From Micavibrio aeruginosavorus (GTDB lineage Bacteria > Pseudomonadota > Alphaproteobacteria > Micavibrionales > Micavibrionaceae), in assembly GCA_016432265.1 (NCBI GenBank), contig CP066681.1, positions 1,080,342 through 1,144,341 on the forward strand: 64,000 nucleotides of DNA. Direction: 5' to 3'. A program made the position numbers and the translations under genes. Position 1 is the first letter of the stretch. Every line of letters begins with the position of its first letter. This document shows, piece by piece, positions 53,305 through 62,894 of this stretch. The notes beneath the pieces are model-generated. The model saw only the letters and a list, made by a program, of their open reading frames with translations. It was not told the DNA's origin and did not search any database.

Positions 53305-54396
53305 ATGTCGCAAGCGTTGCCTAAAATTCAGGATTGGTTCGATGCCCGTGATCGGCTGCGTGCCGATTTCCTCAACCGACACGGATGGTCACCATCGGCT
53401 ATGGTAGCGGTCGGGGATGACTGCGCGTTTCGCCGCTACTTCCGCATGCAGGCGCAAAACGGGAAGAGCGCCATCCTGATGGAGGCCGTGCCCGATGGCA
53501 GCGCTTTCGTCACGCCAGGCCATAACATGAACGACTTTATTCGCATCAGCGAATATTTGCGCAAGCTTGGCCTGACGGCCCCGGAAGTCTATCACAAAGA
53601 CATGAAGGAAGGTTACCTGTTGCTGGAAGATTTCGGCAGCGCGTCTTTCAAGATGGCTTTGAATTCCGGTGTGGATCGTCAGGAGCTTTATGCGCTGGCG
53701 ACCGATGTCCTGAAATTTCTGCGCCTGAACGCGCGTGTCGGCGATATCGCGTTGCCGCGCTATTACGACAGCCATGTTCACGCCGGGCGCCGCCGTTTGG
53801 TCGACTGGTTTGTGGCCGCGCAAAAAGGAACGTTGAATCCCGACGGCATGGTTGAGGAATATCTTGCCGTATGGGATGCGATCGAGAAATCGCTGCCCCC
53901 TGTGCCTGAAGGTTTTTTGCATATCGACTATCATTTTGAAAACCTGATGTGGATGCCCCAAAGGCAAGGGCTGTCCCGGTGCGGGATTCTCGATTTTCAG
54001 GGCGCTATGACCGGGCCTGTGCCTTATGATCTGGCGAACCTGCTGGAAGACGCCCGGGTGGACGTTCCGGCGAATCTGCGCCGCGACATGCTGGATCGTT
54101 TTTGCGAGGGCATGACCCAGACAGAGGAGGATTCTTTCCGGGCATGGTACCGTGTGCTGGCAACGCAGTTCCATTGTCGTGTAATCGGCCAGTTCATCCG
54201 TTTGGCTGTGCGTGACGGGAAAACGCGCTATCTGCAGCATATGCCGCGCGTAGCGGGGTATATCTCGGAAGCTCTCAAGGATCCTGTCCTCTCGCCCCTG
54301 CAGGCATGGCTGCAGAAGAATGATATCCGGTTCGATACAGTGCCGATGATCGATCCTGCCAGGACATCCCAGTTTATCAGGCTGGATGCCTTCTAG
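53305..54396 (+). CDS. Aminoglycoside-phosphotransferase-fold kinase, AmgK-like
   Basis: 363 residues. The N-lobe has GDDCAFRRYFRMQ and ILMEAVPDG; the catalytic segment is LHIDYHFENLMWMPQRQGLS, followed by CGILDFQGAMTGPVPYDLAN with the metal-binding Asp. This is the COG3178 pattern of AmgK, which phosphorylates MurNAc and GlcNAc at C1 for peptidoglycan recycling. In many genomes it adjoins murU; here no murU is adjacent, so the sugar specificity is not certain. murQ at 30386 offers another recycling route. It converges with the O-antigen ligase gene, overlapping by four bases. Confidence 0.78.
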   Translation: MSQALPKIQDWFDARDRLRADFLNRHGWSPSAMVAVGDDCAFRRYFRMQAQNGKSAILMEAVPDGSAFVTPGHNMNDFIRISEYLRKLGLTAPEVYHKDMKEGYLLLEDFGSASFKMALNSGVDRQELYALATDVLKFLRLNARVGDIALPRYYDSHVHAGRRRLVDWFVAAQKGTLNPDGMVEEYLAVWDAIEKSLPPVPEGFLHIDYHFENLMWMPQRQGLSRCGILDFQGAMTGPVPYDLANLLEDARVDVPANLRRDMLDRFCEGMTQTEEDSFRAWYRVLATQFHCRVIGQFIRLAVRDGKTRYLQHMPRVAGYISEALKDPVLSPLQAWLQKNDIRFDTVPMIDPARTSQFIRLDAF

Positions 54397-55718
54397 GATT
54401 GCCTTTCGGCGGCAGGCAGCGCCAGTGCCATCCCCATGAAGAACCACAGAAAACGGGTATAGAGCAATTCGTGCGTCAACGACATGATGGCGAAAACCAG
54501 CATGATCATCAAGGCGCCGAGGTAAAATCCGTCGGGGTCTTTCCGCTTTCTGATTCGTGCGAAAAGATTCCACAGGGCCAGCGCGAAAAAAACGGCGAAG
54601 AGGGTAAGTCCGATGATCCCTGTCTCGGCGAGCAGCCAGAGTGCAGTGAAATCTATAACATCGCTATAAGTGCCGCGCTTGCTCTCCTGGTAATCCCGGA
54701 ACGCTCCCAGTCCTCCGCCCCAGATGGGATGAGCGTGCCATACCGCGAGCGCGTCGCTGTAGGTGTCTATGCGTACTTGATCCCCGTCATAATTCAGCTT
54801 TTCTTGAACATCCGTAGCGGGCATCTGGCTGAGCATGCTGAGTTGGGCGGTCTCATGAACCCGGCTGAATGTAATGTCGAGAGCCAGCGAGTCTTTGTGC
54901 CAGAACGTATAGGCAGTCGTCAGCGCTGCGCCCAGCATAAGCGGCAGCAAGATGTGGCGCAGAGACCATTTGAGGTTTGTAGCCAAAAAGGCCATCACGA
55001 TGAATATCAGAGCCACCAGCCCGGCACGTGAAGCGTTGTATATATAAAAGAGCGGTATGGCAGCCCAAAGCGCGTGGAAATATATCGGCGCCGGCGCGGG
55101 CTTCTTCATCGTGACAGCGGTCAGGAAGGCCAGTGCACAGAAACTTAAAAAGGCATAGGCGTTGCGATTGGCCATCAATCCTTCAAGCGGGTAGAGATTG
55201 TAAATGCGGTGGCTGTTATCGCCCAGGTCGACATGGATCATGTAAAACAGGAAGAGCGGCATGGTGGCCGCCCAGAATCCGGCAAAGGAAACGAAAATCG
55301 CCTTTTTCCAATCGCATCTCTCTTGCCCTGAAAGCCAGGCGCCGACGCCCATATAGGCCAGCAAAACAAACCACCCGACATATTTGTTGATCAGGGCCCA
55401 TTGGTTCCAGTGTCCTGTATTCAGGTAACCGTTGACCAACGCCAGCGACACCAGGGCGGTGAGGGCGGCTATCCAGCCATAGGTGTAAGGGATTTGCCAT
55501 TGCGGCCACGGATCGCGTTTCAGCAAAAGCCTCCCTGTGATCAGGCAGCCCAGAACCGGCAGCAACAGGTCGGCAGCATTGATCCGCAAACCCAAATACG
55601 TGTCGGTCTCGAACAAGGTGATCTGTATTTGCAGAGCTATACCCAGCAGCAGGGCGGGAAGCGCATAAATCCAATCCTGAGACGCTATGCGTAGCCGGTG
55701 CAAAGGCGGCGCGCTCAT
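54393..55718 (-). CDS. O-antigen ligase / polymerase family (Wzy/WaaL-like) membrane protein
   Basis: 441 residues with about eleven hydrophobic helices and a large outer loop between helices (SLALDITFSRVHETAQLSMLS to GAFRDYQESKRGT). The motif AHPIWGGGLGAFRDY and the helix LLAETGIIGLTLFAVFFA are typical of the O-antigen ligase/polymerase family, which joins or lengthens surface polysaccharides at the periplasmic face. The specific glycan is unknown. Six bases after its upstream neighbour, the flippase-like gene, so an operon. Confidence 0.87.
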   Translation of the reverse strand: MSAPPLHRLRIASQDWIYALPALLLGIALQIQITLFETDTYLGLRINAADLLLPVLGCLITGRLLLKRDPWPQWQIPYTYGWIAALTALVSLALVNGYLNTGHWNQWALINKYVGWFVLLAYMGVGAWLSGQERCDWKKAIFVSFAGFWAATMPLFLFYMIHVDLGDNSHRIYNLYPLEGLMANRNAYAFLSFCALAFLTAVTMKKPAPAPIYFHALWAAIPLFYIYNASRAGLVALIFIVMAFLATNLKWSLRHILLPLMLGAALTTAYTFWHKDSLALDITFSRVHETAQLSMLSQMPATDVQEKLNYDGDQVRIDTYSDALAVWHAHPIWGGGLGAFRDYQESKRGTYSDVIDFTALWLLAETGIIGLTLFAVFFALALWNLFARIRKRKDPDGFYLGALMIMLVFAIMSLTHELLYTRFLWFFMGMALALPAAERQS

Positions 55719-55724
55719 AAGCCT

Positions 55725-56711
55725 TCAGCCTTCCTGGTGGGCCGAGCCCTTATGCATCAGGGCTTTGATGTCGCGGCTGATTTTCTTCATGTCCATGCTC
55801 AAAAGTGCCGGGATACCTGCAAGGATCGTTGCCACCATCGTCAAGAGGCCGATCTGGATCGAGATCATGAAAGCGGTTTCCTCCGGGACGCCGATCAGCG
55901 CAAGGCCGAAGACAAAGGCCCCTTCGCGCACACCCCAGCCGCCGAAGCTGACCGGTAGGCTTGCCACCAGTGTGATCACAGGCAGAACGCTGAGCAGGTC
56001 GAAGAAAGAAAAAGCGGCGCCCGACGATAGAGCGATGAAATAAACCGAAATAAAATAGAAAATCTGTGCCGTCAGGCTGTTGATGACAATCCTGATCAGA
56101 ACTGTCCGGTTCTGGCGCGCTGAGGCCAGGTAATCCATGCAGGAACGCAGTTTAGGATGACTGCTGATTTGTTCACGGATGTTCTTGCTGTAAAAAAGCG
56201 GAATAAAAATCATCACTGTAAAGACCAGAACGGCGACCGTCGCGTAGGCGGTATCATGCAGGGCGTTGCTGACGAAGCGGTCGAAGAACGGTACAAACAA
56301 GGCTGCCAGAATCATAAGGGCCAGAAGGGTCATGAGGCGGTCAATGATGGCAGCGCAGATCGCTTTTGTCATTTCAACGCCCTTATGGATGGTCAGGCCA
56401 ACGCGGACAACCAGCCCGCTGATCGAGGTGATGAACAGGACATTCGCCAGCAAGCTGGCCAGCGTGATCTGTAACGATCCTTTATAGCTCAGCGCCGGTT
56501 GCTGGTGATCGAGGTTGATCAGATCCGACCAGCGCCAGGCCAGCAAGCCGATTTGCATCAAGATGAAGAGTCCGGCCCATATCATACCGCTGAATTGGAC
56601 TTGCGCGAATTGGTCACCGAGCGCGCCCATGTCCATGCGCGACAGCAGAAAGATCACGATAACGGCTGAAATCATCAGTTTCAGAGGGATATTCAGGGCA
56701 GGCAAACGCAT
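55725..56711 (-). CDS. Lysylphosphatidylglycerol-synthase-TM (flippase-like, UPF0104) protein
   Basis: 328 residues, about eight membrane helices. Recognisable UPF0104/AglD2-like parts are RMDMGALGDQFAQVQFSGMI at the start, NVLFITSISGLVVRVGL, IDRLMTLLALMILAAL and the later SLPVSFGGWGVREGAFVFGL. Members transfer lipid-linked compounds or aid polysaccharide export. Together with the O-antigen-ligase-like protein it suggests a cell-surface glycan or glycolipid step. No glycosyltransferase is adjacent in the window. Confidence 0.88.
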   Translation of the reverse strand: MRLPALNIPLKLMISAVIVIFLLSRMDMGALGDQFAQVQFSGMIWAGLFILMQIGLLAWRWSDLINLDHQQPALSYKGSLQITLASLLANVLFITSISGLVVRVGLTIHKGVEMTKAICAAIIDRLMTLLALMILAALFVPFFDRFVSNALHDTAYATVAVLVFTVMIFIPLFYSKNIREQISSHPKLRSCMDYLASARQNRTVLIRIVINSLTAQIFYFISVYFIALSSGAAFSFFDLLSVLPVITLVASLPVSFGGWGVREGAFVFGLALIGVPEETAFMISIQIGLLTMVATILAGIPALLSMDMKKISRDIKALMHKGSAHQEG

Positions 56712-56791
56712 CAGGGCACCTCGCAGGATTTTACAACAGGCTCAGGCTAGGGGCTTGAAGTGATTCTGGCAAGTTATTATTAGGGATTTAA

Positions 56792-58081
<1,290 letters not shown>

Positions 58082-58089
58082 TTTTCTGG

Positions 58090-59721
58090 TTAGGCCGGCT
58101 GATTGTGGAGATAGCGCGCCACGTTGGGATAATGCGTGGCGATAAAGAGGTCTTTTTCCATCGCGGCCTTGACGCCCAGACGATCGGTTACGCGGTCGAA
58201 TTTTTCTTTGTCCATCAAGCCCAGCAGATAAAGATTGTCGGCCAGCATTTGACAGATACGGTTGATTTTCTTCTCTTCTTCAGTAATCAACTGCCGCGCG
58301 CGGCGCTCAATTTTTTCCATGTTTTCCGGCGTGGCGTCTGTGATGTCGGCCGATGGAAATTCCAGGAACTCGTCCTCGTTGCGCCATGACATGCGCGGCG
58401 AGATGATGAAAATGTTGTCTTCGCCGATCAGGTTGGCGGCGGCCATATTCGCCGTTGTGTTGGCATAAGCCTTGGCTTCCTCGAGAATGCGTTCGTTGCC
58501 GATTTCATTGTTCTCGGCATAGTGGTCGAACAATTCGTCGTCGTCTATGTCGTCGGTTACGTATTCGCCCGTACCCAGCGTCACGGAAATGACATCGGCA
58601 TCTTCAGGCTTATGGCGGATGATGTCGGAAATGACGAAGATCGAAGTGTGCAAAGTGGCCTTGTCCGCGGCGATCACGCCGCTTTCCGTGCGGTGAGGCG
58701 GATAAGCTAGCAGATTGGCCGATGTGGCCATTGCCGCGTCCCAGACCTTCATGTCATGCGGGAAAGTCGTAGCCGGCGCATTCATACCGGTATCGAACAG
58801 GTTTGTCTTGCGGGCGTAGAAGGGCAGGAATGTCATGCGGCGCGTGTCGAACGCGGCAAAATAAACCGAGCCGATGCATTCACTGATGCGGGCGTCACCC
58901 ATGGCTTCCTGAAAGATCGTGCGGCGCATGTCCGGGTCGTGCATGCGGCTTTCCCGTGGCGCCCAATGCCGCTTTACCATGTCCATGCTGGCGATCGCCG
59001 CGCGCTTAAACAACGTTGTCAGTTCGCCGTGCTTGGATGTGCTGCGCTTGGTGATCAGTCCGCCGATGCGCGCGGTGAGTTCCAGTGTGGTGGACGAAGG
59101 CTCGTAGGCAAGCAACTTCTTTTTGCTGTCGCCGGAATCGGGAAGGCCCAGCCTGCCGCATATCTTCAAGGCGGCCTGCGTGTCGGCCCGCGTCAGCCAT
59201 CGTTTGGTTGATTTGTCACGCAGCGTATACACCAAAGGGGCCTTTTCCTGCGGCAGTTCCACCAGCAGCGCATCGCAATGCTTCTTGATGGAATCGATGA
59301 ACATCTGGTCGGCCTTGACCTTGGCCGGGTCAATCATGCGCTCGGCGATATTGATCGCGTTGGCGGCAAACATCTTGTATAAACGGTTGGGTTTCTCCGG
59401 AAACAGGATGGGGCAGTCCTCAACATAGCGGCGATCCAGTTGTTCGCACGAGTATTTAGGAAGGTGCGGATCGACCGGGTGGGGGATGCTGATCCCCGCG
59501 ACCAGAGGCCCTGACGTGGAGGCGCCTTCCTTGACTTGAAAGGCAATCCCAAGCGGTGTTTCGATTTTCTTTTCGATGTCGGCACCGACCAGAATGGGGA
59601 TGCGGCCCAGTACGCCACCCCCTTGACCGTACAAGTGAAATATTGCGCGGCGCTTGAGCAAGACGGTATGCTTTGCCCTGCTTTCAATCGTGTCGGTATC
59701 AGACGCATGGCCTTGCGTCAT
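58090..59721 (-). CDS. Patatin-like protein with altered nucleophile elbow
   Basis: 543 residues. The N-terminal GQGGGVLGRIP (residues 32-42) corresponds to the GGGxxG oxyanion loop. The expected GxSxG nucleophile motif reads GASTS at 66-70, with the second Gly replaced by Ser. The dyad Asp region is AADKATLHTS (D353) where the neighbour has DGC. The stretch ATSANLLAYPPHR and the C-terminal helix (TPENMEKIERRARQL) align with the protein at 59879, so the two are tandem paralogues. Ser68 and an Asp are present, but DG is changed to DK, so activity may be altered or absent. No signal peptide; a cytosolic or injected lipase is possible. Confidence 0.7.
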   Translation of the reverse strand: MTQGHASDTDTIESRAKHTVLLKRRAIFHLYGQGGGVLGRIPILVGADIEKKIETPLGIAFQVKEGASTSGPLVAGISIPHPVDPHLPKYSCEQLDRRYVEDCPILFPEKPNRLYKMFAANAINIAERMIDPAKVKADQMFIDSIKKHCDALLVELPQEKAPLVYTLRDKSTKRWLTRADTQAALKICGRLGLPDSGDSKKKLLAYEPSSTTLELTARIGGLITKRSTSKHGELTTLFKRAAIASMDMVKRHWAPRESRMHDPDMRRTIFQEAMGDARISECIGSVYFAAFDTRRMTFLPFYARKTNLFDTGMNAPATTFPHDMKVWDAAMATSANLLAYPPHRTESGVIAADKATLHTSIFVISDIIRHKPEDADVISVTLGTGEYVTDDIDDDELFDHYAENNEIGNERILEEAKAYANTTANMAAANLIGEDNIFIISPRMSWRNEDEFLEFPSADITDATPENMEKIERRARQLITEEEKKINRICQMLADNLYLLGLMDKEKFDRVTDRLGVKAAMEKDLFIATHYPNVARYLHNQPA

Positions 59722-59878
59722 AGTGATCCCCTGTCAGGCTACGTTTTGTATGTAAATTATTGAAGGGGAATATAGAGGAAAAGCAAGGGCTTGTCATGGG
59801 TTCCGCATTGTGCGTTGCCGTGGCGGCGTGGATAAGTCCATAAAATTATGAAAAAACAAAGACTAACCTGTTCTTTGC

Positions 59879-61150
59879 CTATTCCACGGTTTCACGCTCG
59901 CCGAAAAAGGTGAAGTATTTCTTCATCCGGTCGCCAATGCTGCTTTGGTGGCGTTCTTCTTCGCGGCGGTCGCGGTTGCTCGTCAGGATGTGGCAGATGT
60001 CATCCAGTTGGCGGCTGTTTTCTTCCATCAGGGCTTCGGCGAAAAGGCGCATCCTCTCAAGATTTTCGGGGCTGGCGTCGTCGATTTGCGGGCTGGGAGT
60101 ATATGCGCGACCGCTTTCCGGCAGGATGGAGCCGTTGAAGACGTGAAGATCCTTGCCCAGATCGTCGACGAAACTTTCCATCAGCGCGGATTCGGAGGCG
60201 TGGAAAAAGATATTGATCAGCGGCAGATCATTGACCGGGTCGACGACGCCCAGCGCGCCGTAGCTGTTCCAGTCGTCTTTCTTGATAGCTTTGTTCGTGT
60301 ATCCCGTGCCGAGCACCAGCATGACCAGTTTGTTATGTGGCGGAATCATCTTGCGGATAGTGCCTAGATAACTGATGCAGGGGTTATCGAAGACGCAGCC
60401 GTCAATACCGGTGTAGGAAATCTCCCTTTTCCCCGGGTAGCGCACTTTGAAGTGGTGGCAAGGGAAATATGTTGGCGCGGCGCAACTGGCCATGACGGCG
60501 TCATAAAGGCTGACATCCGGCGTACGCAGACTGGGGCCGTTCTGGGGCATATGCCGGATGTTGCTCATCCAGAGCGCGTGGCCGCCGTAATCATCCAGTG
60601 AAGCCCTGCCGCGCGCGACCCAGTCATGGCCGCCGCCTTCCGGCGTTTCGAGAATCCTGAGCTGTTCGCCGTCGATATTATATGTCGGGACGACAAGCGT
60701 TCGTAATGAATCTGCCAGGCGGGCATCGCCATAGAGCGCCTTGAGGGCGCGCCCGAGGTTGGACGGGTCATAATGGCCATGGCGGAACAGCCAATTCAAC
60801 TGATTGAGTTTAAGTGTGCGGTTGTTGAAGTCGTGCACGATCCCGCGGAATTCGCGGAAACGATCGGAAGGAAAAATCTTGTGACCTTCGCGTTCGTAGA
60901 ACTTCACCATGTGCCGGGCGCGGAAGCGGGGGCTGCTGGTATGCTCGGGATGACGCAGGGTCATGGCGGCATTCAAGATAGCGCCTGTCGAGGGGCCGGT
61001 GAATATGTCGACCATATCCGCCATCCGCAGTCCGGTCTTGTCTTCTATGCGGCTCATGATGTGAGCGGGGATCAGCCCGCGCATACCCCCGCCATATGTA
61101 AATAGGGCGATAGTGGTTTTTTGCGGGACGCTGTCGCTAGTGTTACTCAT
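59879..61150 (-). CDS. Patatin-like phospholipase
   Basis: 423 residues. The oxyanion loop is YGGGMRGLIP (GGGMRG at 20-25), the nucleophile elbow FTGPSTGAIL (GPSTG, 52-56, Ser54), and the Asp dyad is in GIDGCVFDNP (D250). All three are intact, so acyl-hydrolase activity on phospholipids or similar is likely. The C-terminal region ends in a charged helix (ASPENLERMRLFAEALMEEN). The gene precedes its paralogue at 58090 by about 157 bases on the same strand. Patatins of this type appear in bacterial effectors and in defence systems, but no sensor or partner is seen here. A candidate small RNA lies upstream. Confidence 0.87.
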   Translation of the reverse strand: MSNTSDSVPQKTTIALFTYGGGMRGLIPAHIMSRIEDKTGLRMADMVDIFTGPSTGAILNAAMTLRHPEHTSSPRFRARHMVKFYEREGHKIFPSDRFREFRGIVHDFNNRTLKLNQLNWLFRHGHYDPSNLGRALKALYGDARLADSLRTLVVPTYNIDGEQLRILETPEGGGHDWVARGRASLDDYGGHALWMSNIRHMPQNGPSLRTPDVSLYDAVMASCAAPTYFPCHHFKVRYPGKREISYTGIDGCVFDNPCISYLGTIRKMIPPHNKLVMLVLGTGYTNKAIKKDDWNSYGALGVVDPVNDLPLINIFFHASESALMESFVDDLGKDLHVFNGSILPESGRAYTPSPQIDDASPENLERMRLFAEALMEENSRQLDDICHILTSNRDRREEERHQSSIGDRMKKYFTFFGERETVE

Positions 61151-61253
61151 TCTGCCAGTCTATCAGGAAGTGTTTGTATTTATTCATAATTGTACGGCAA
61201 AGAGGGGTAAAAGTCAGCTTGCGCCGCAGCAAACGTCAGGGGTATCGGCAGAG

Positions 61254-61360
61254 CAAAAAAAAACCGGGTCTTTATGACCCGGCGAGTTGAACAGGGAGGT
61301 TTCACGTCTGGGAGACGTAGGACCCCGAAGGATCCCATCGACATCGGAATGTCGATGGCC
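61254..61360 (-). ncRNA. Candidate small RNA with anti-Shine-Dalgarno segments
   Basis: Read on the minus strand from about 61360: CCATCGACAT-TCCG-ATGTCGATGG (10-bp stem), GGATCC-TTCG-GGGTCC-type stem with a UUCG-like loop, ACGTCT-CCC-AGACGT (6-bp stem, loop CCC), then a single-stranded AAACCTCCCTG, then a terminator CCGGGTC-ATAAA-GACCCGG followed by nine T residues (61255-61263). CCUCCC in the free segment is complementary to Shine-Dalgarno sequences, and CCC is also presented in the third loop. Alphaproteobacterial sRNAs of the cuckoo/alpha-r14 kind show such CCUCC loops. Length about 105 nt. Expression is not shown by sequence. Confidence 0.65.
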
Positions 61361-61361
61361 G

Positions 61362-61368
61362 CTTTATA
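61362..61368 (-). promoter_or_regulatory. Candidate -10 box of the small RNA
   Basis: On the minus strand TATATAA lies immediately before the first hairpin, at the distance expected for a start near 61360. A -35 is not clear; GGCACT stands some 15 bases upstream. Confidence 0.4.
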
Positions 61369-61562
61369 TACTGGGACGACTCCGCAGTGCCAGAAGTAAT
61401 TATGCATGACAGGCCTGCGGTAAATGCATATCTAGGTTGCGGTGCAGAAAATGACGATTTCTTTAGTTAAATCAGAGCATTGTCTTTTTGGGCCGGGTTC
61501 CGCGGAAAAATAACAGCGCAGTAAACTGCAACTTAAACGCTATTTTATTTTCAGCTCAATTA

Positions 61563-62453
61563 TTAGAACTCGGTTATGCCGACATGTTTCAATAGAAAAT
61601 CACGGAATATGGCAAGTCTTTGTGAATGGCGGCGCTCTTCCGGATAGACAAAATACATATCGACACTGACCGGTTGCAGATTCGGCAGGACGCTTTCCAG
61701 CGAAGCGTCCTCATTTGCCATAAAATCAGGCAAGAGTCCGAGCCCTGCGCCGCCTTCCACGGCCTGGCGAATGGCATAAAGCGAATTCATCATGATCAGG
61801 TTGTTATGCTCTTGCGGATCGACCCCGGCAACGCGGAATAGCCAGTTCGAGTCCATAAACGGTTGCGGCGCGTTTTCCGGATAGCCGATCAGGACATGGT
61901 CGCGCAGATCCTTGGGTTCGCCCGGTCGTCCATGTTTGTCGAAGTAAGCCTTGCTGCCGAAGATGTGGAACTGGATGGTTGCGAGGTGCCGCTGGATCAA
62001 ATCGGGTTGTTCAGGCTTATAGAGGCGGATGGCGGCATCGGCTTCGCGCATCGACAGATTGAGCACCCTGTCGTCCATCAGCAGGGTGAGTTGAATATCA
62101 GGGTGCTGGCTGCGTAAATCGGCCAGACGCGGTGCCAGCCAACTGGCGCCGATGAATTCCGTGGTTGTGATGCGGAGCGGCCCTTCAGGCAATTGGCGTG
62201 AATCGATCAACTGCCCTTCGATCATCGCCAGCTTGCCGAAAATATCCTTGGCCGCCTTTTGCAATAGCTCGCCTTGCTCGGTGAGCAACAGTCCCCGCGC
62301 ATGACGGTGGAAAAGGGTCACCCCGAGAGATTCCTCAAGCGTGCTGATTTGCCTGGATATTGCCGATTGGCTGAGATTCAGGGCTTCACCGGCATGAGTA
62401 AAGCTGCCGGCTTCGGCGACAGCATGAAAGATACGCAGCTTGTCCCAGTCCAT
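61563..62453 (-). CDS. LysR family transcriptional regulator
   Basis: 296 residues. The N-terminal winged helix-turn-helix (AVAEAGSFTHAGEALNLSQS, AISRQISTLEESLG) is followed by the effector-binding domain with LRITTTEFIGASWLAPRLADL. Target genes are unknown. It is last in an apparent operon trxB - VOC - lysR with three-base gaps. That suggests control of its own operon or of a redox gene, but no operator can be read. Family length normal. Confidence 0.92.
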   Translation of the reverse strand: MDWDKLRIFHAVAEAGSFTHAGEALNLSQSAISRQISTLEESLGVTLFHRHARGLLLTEQGELLQKAAKDIFGKLAMIEGQLIDSRQLPEGPLRITTTEFIGASWLAPRLADLRSQHPDIQLTLLMDDRVLNLSMREADAAIRLYKPEQPDLIQRHLATIQFHIFGSKAYFDKHGRPGEPKDLRDHVLIGYPENAPQPFMDSNWLFRVAGVDPQEHNNLIMMNSLYAIRQAVEGGAGLGLLPDFMANEDASLESVLPNLQPVSVDMYFVYPEERRHSQRLAIFRDFLLKHVGITEF

Positions 62454-62456
62454 GTT

Positions 62457-62891
62457 CTATGCTCCGTTCCACTGAAACTGGCCTTCGGGGCCGAGTGGCG
62501 AGAAAGGATTATAAGCTATTTCCCACAACTGACCATCGGGATCTGCAAAATAACCGGAATAACCGCCCCAATGAGTCTGGGCGGCTGGCTTTACAATGCG
62601 TCCGCCAGCTTTCCTGGCAAGGTCTAATGTTTTATCGACTTCCGCGGCGCTGCGCACATTATGGGCAAGAGTAATAGCTGAATACCCGCTGCGCTCCATA
62701 GGCACATTCGCGTCTGCTGCAAGCATTTCCCACGGATGAAGGGCAAGGGCCATGCCTGGCAAGTCGTAGCAAACAATATCAGCCTCCCGTTCTTTACCAG
62801 AGGCCGCCCGCCAGCCAAGCGCATCATAAAAGGAACGGGCGCGCTTCATGTCCTTTACGCCAATCGTAATTAGGCTGACTCGCGGTTCCAT
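62457..62891 (-). CDS. VOC (glyoxalase/bleomycin-resistance fold) protein
   Basis: 144 residues. The VOC pattern is MEPRVSLITIGVKDMKRARSFYDALGW, AITLAHNVRSAAEVD and YSGYFADPDGQLWEIAYNPF with the conserved Asp-Pro-Asp-Gly. Members bind metal and act as lyases, dioxygenases or drug-binding proteins; a general assignment only. It starts 3 bases after the trxB stop and ends 3 bases before lysR, so translation is coupled or nearly so. Confidence 0.87.
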   Translation of the reverse strand: MEPRVSLITIGVKDMKRARSFYDALGWRAASGKEREADIVCYDLPGMALALHPWEMLAADANVPMERSGYSAITLAHNVRSAAEVDKTLDLARKAGGRIVKPAAQTHWGGYSGYFADPDGQLWEIAYNPFSPLGPEGQFQWNGA

Positions 62892-62894
62892 GAA

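Larger units (their letters stand above)
61151..61562. other. 412-bp intergenic region holding a candidate small RNA
   Basis: No protein gene. The half next to the patatin gene carries the sRNA described separately (61254-61360). The rest, up to the lysR gene stop at 61563, is A/T-rich with no clear terminator or operator that I can see. Confidence 0.6.

Noticed and set aside
61254-61360. 5S rRNA, SRP RNA or 6S RNA
   Set aside because: None of the universal motifs (GGAAGGAAGCAGCC-type of SRP, 5S loop sequences, a large 6S bubble) is present; a multi-hairpin sRNA fits better.
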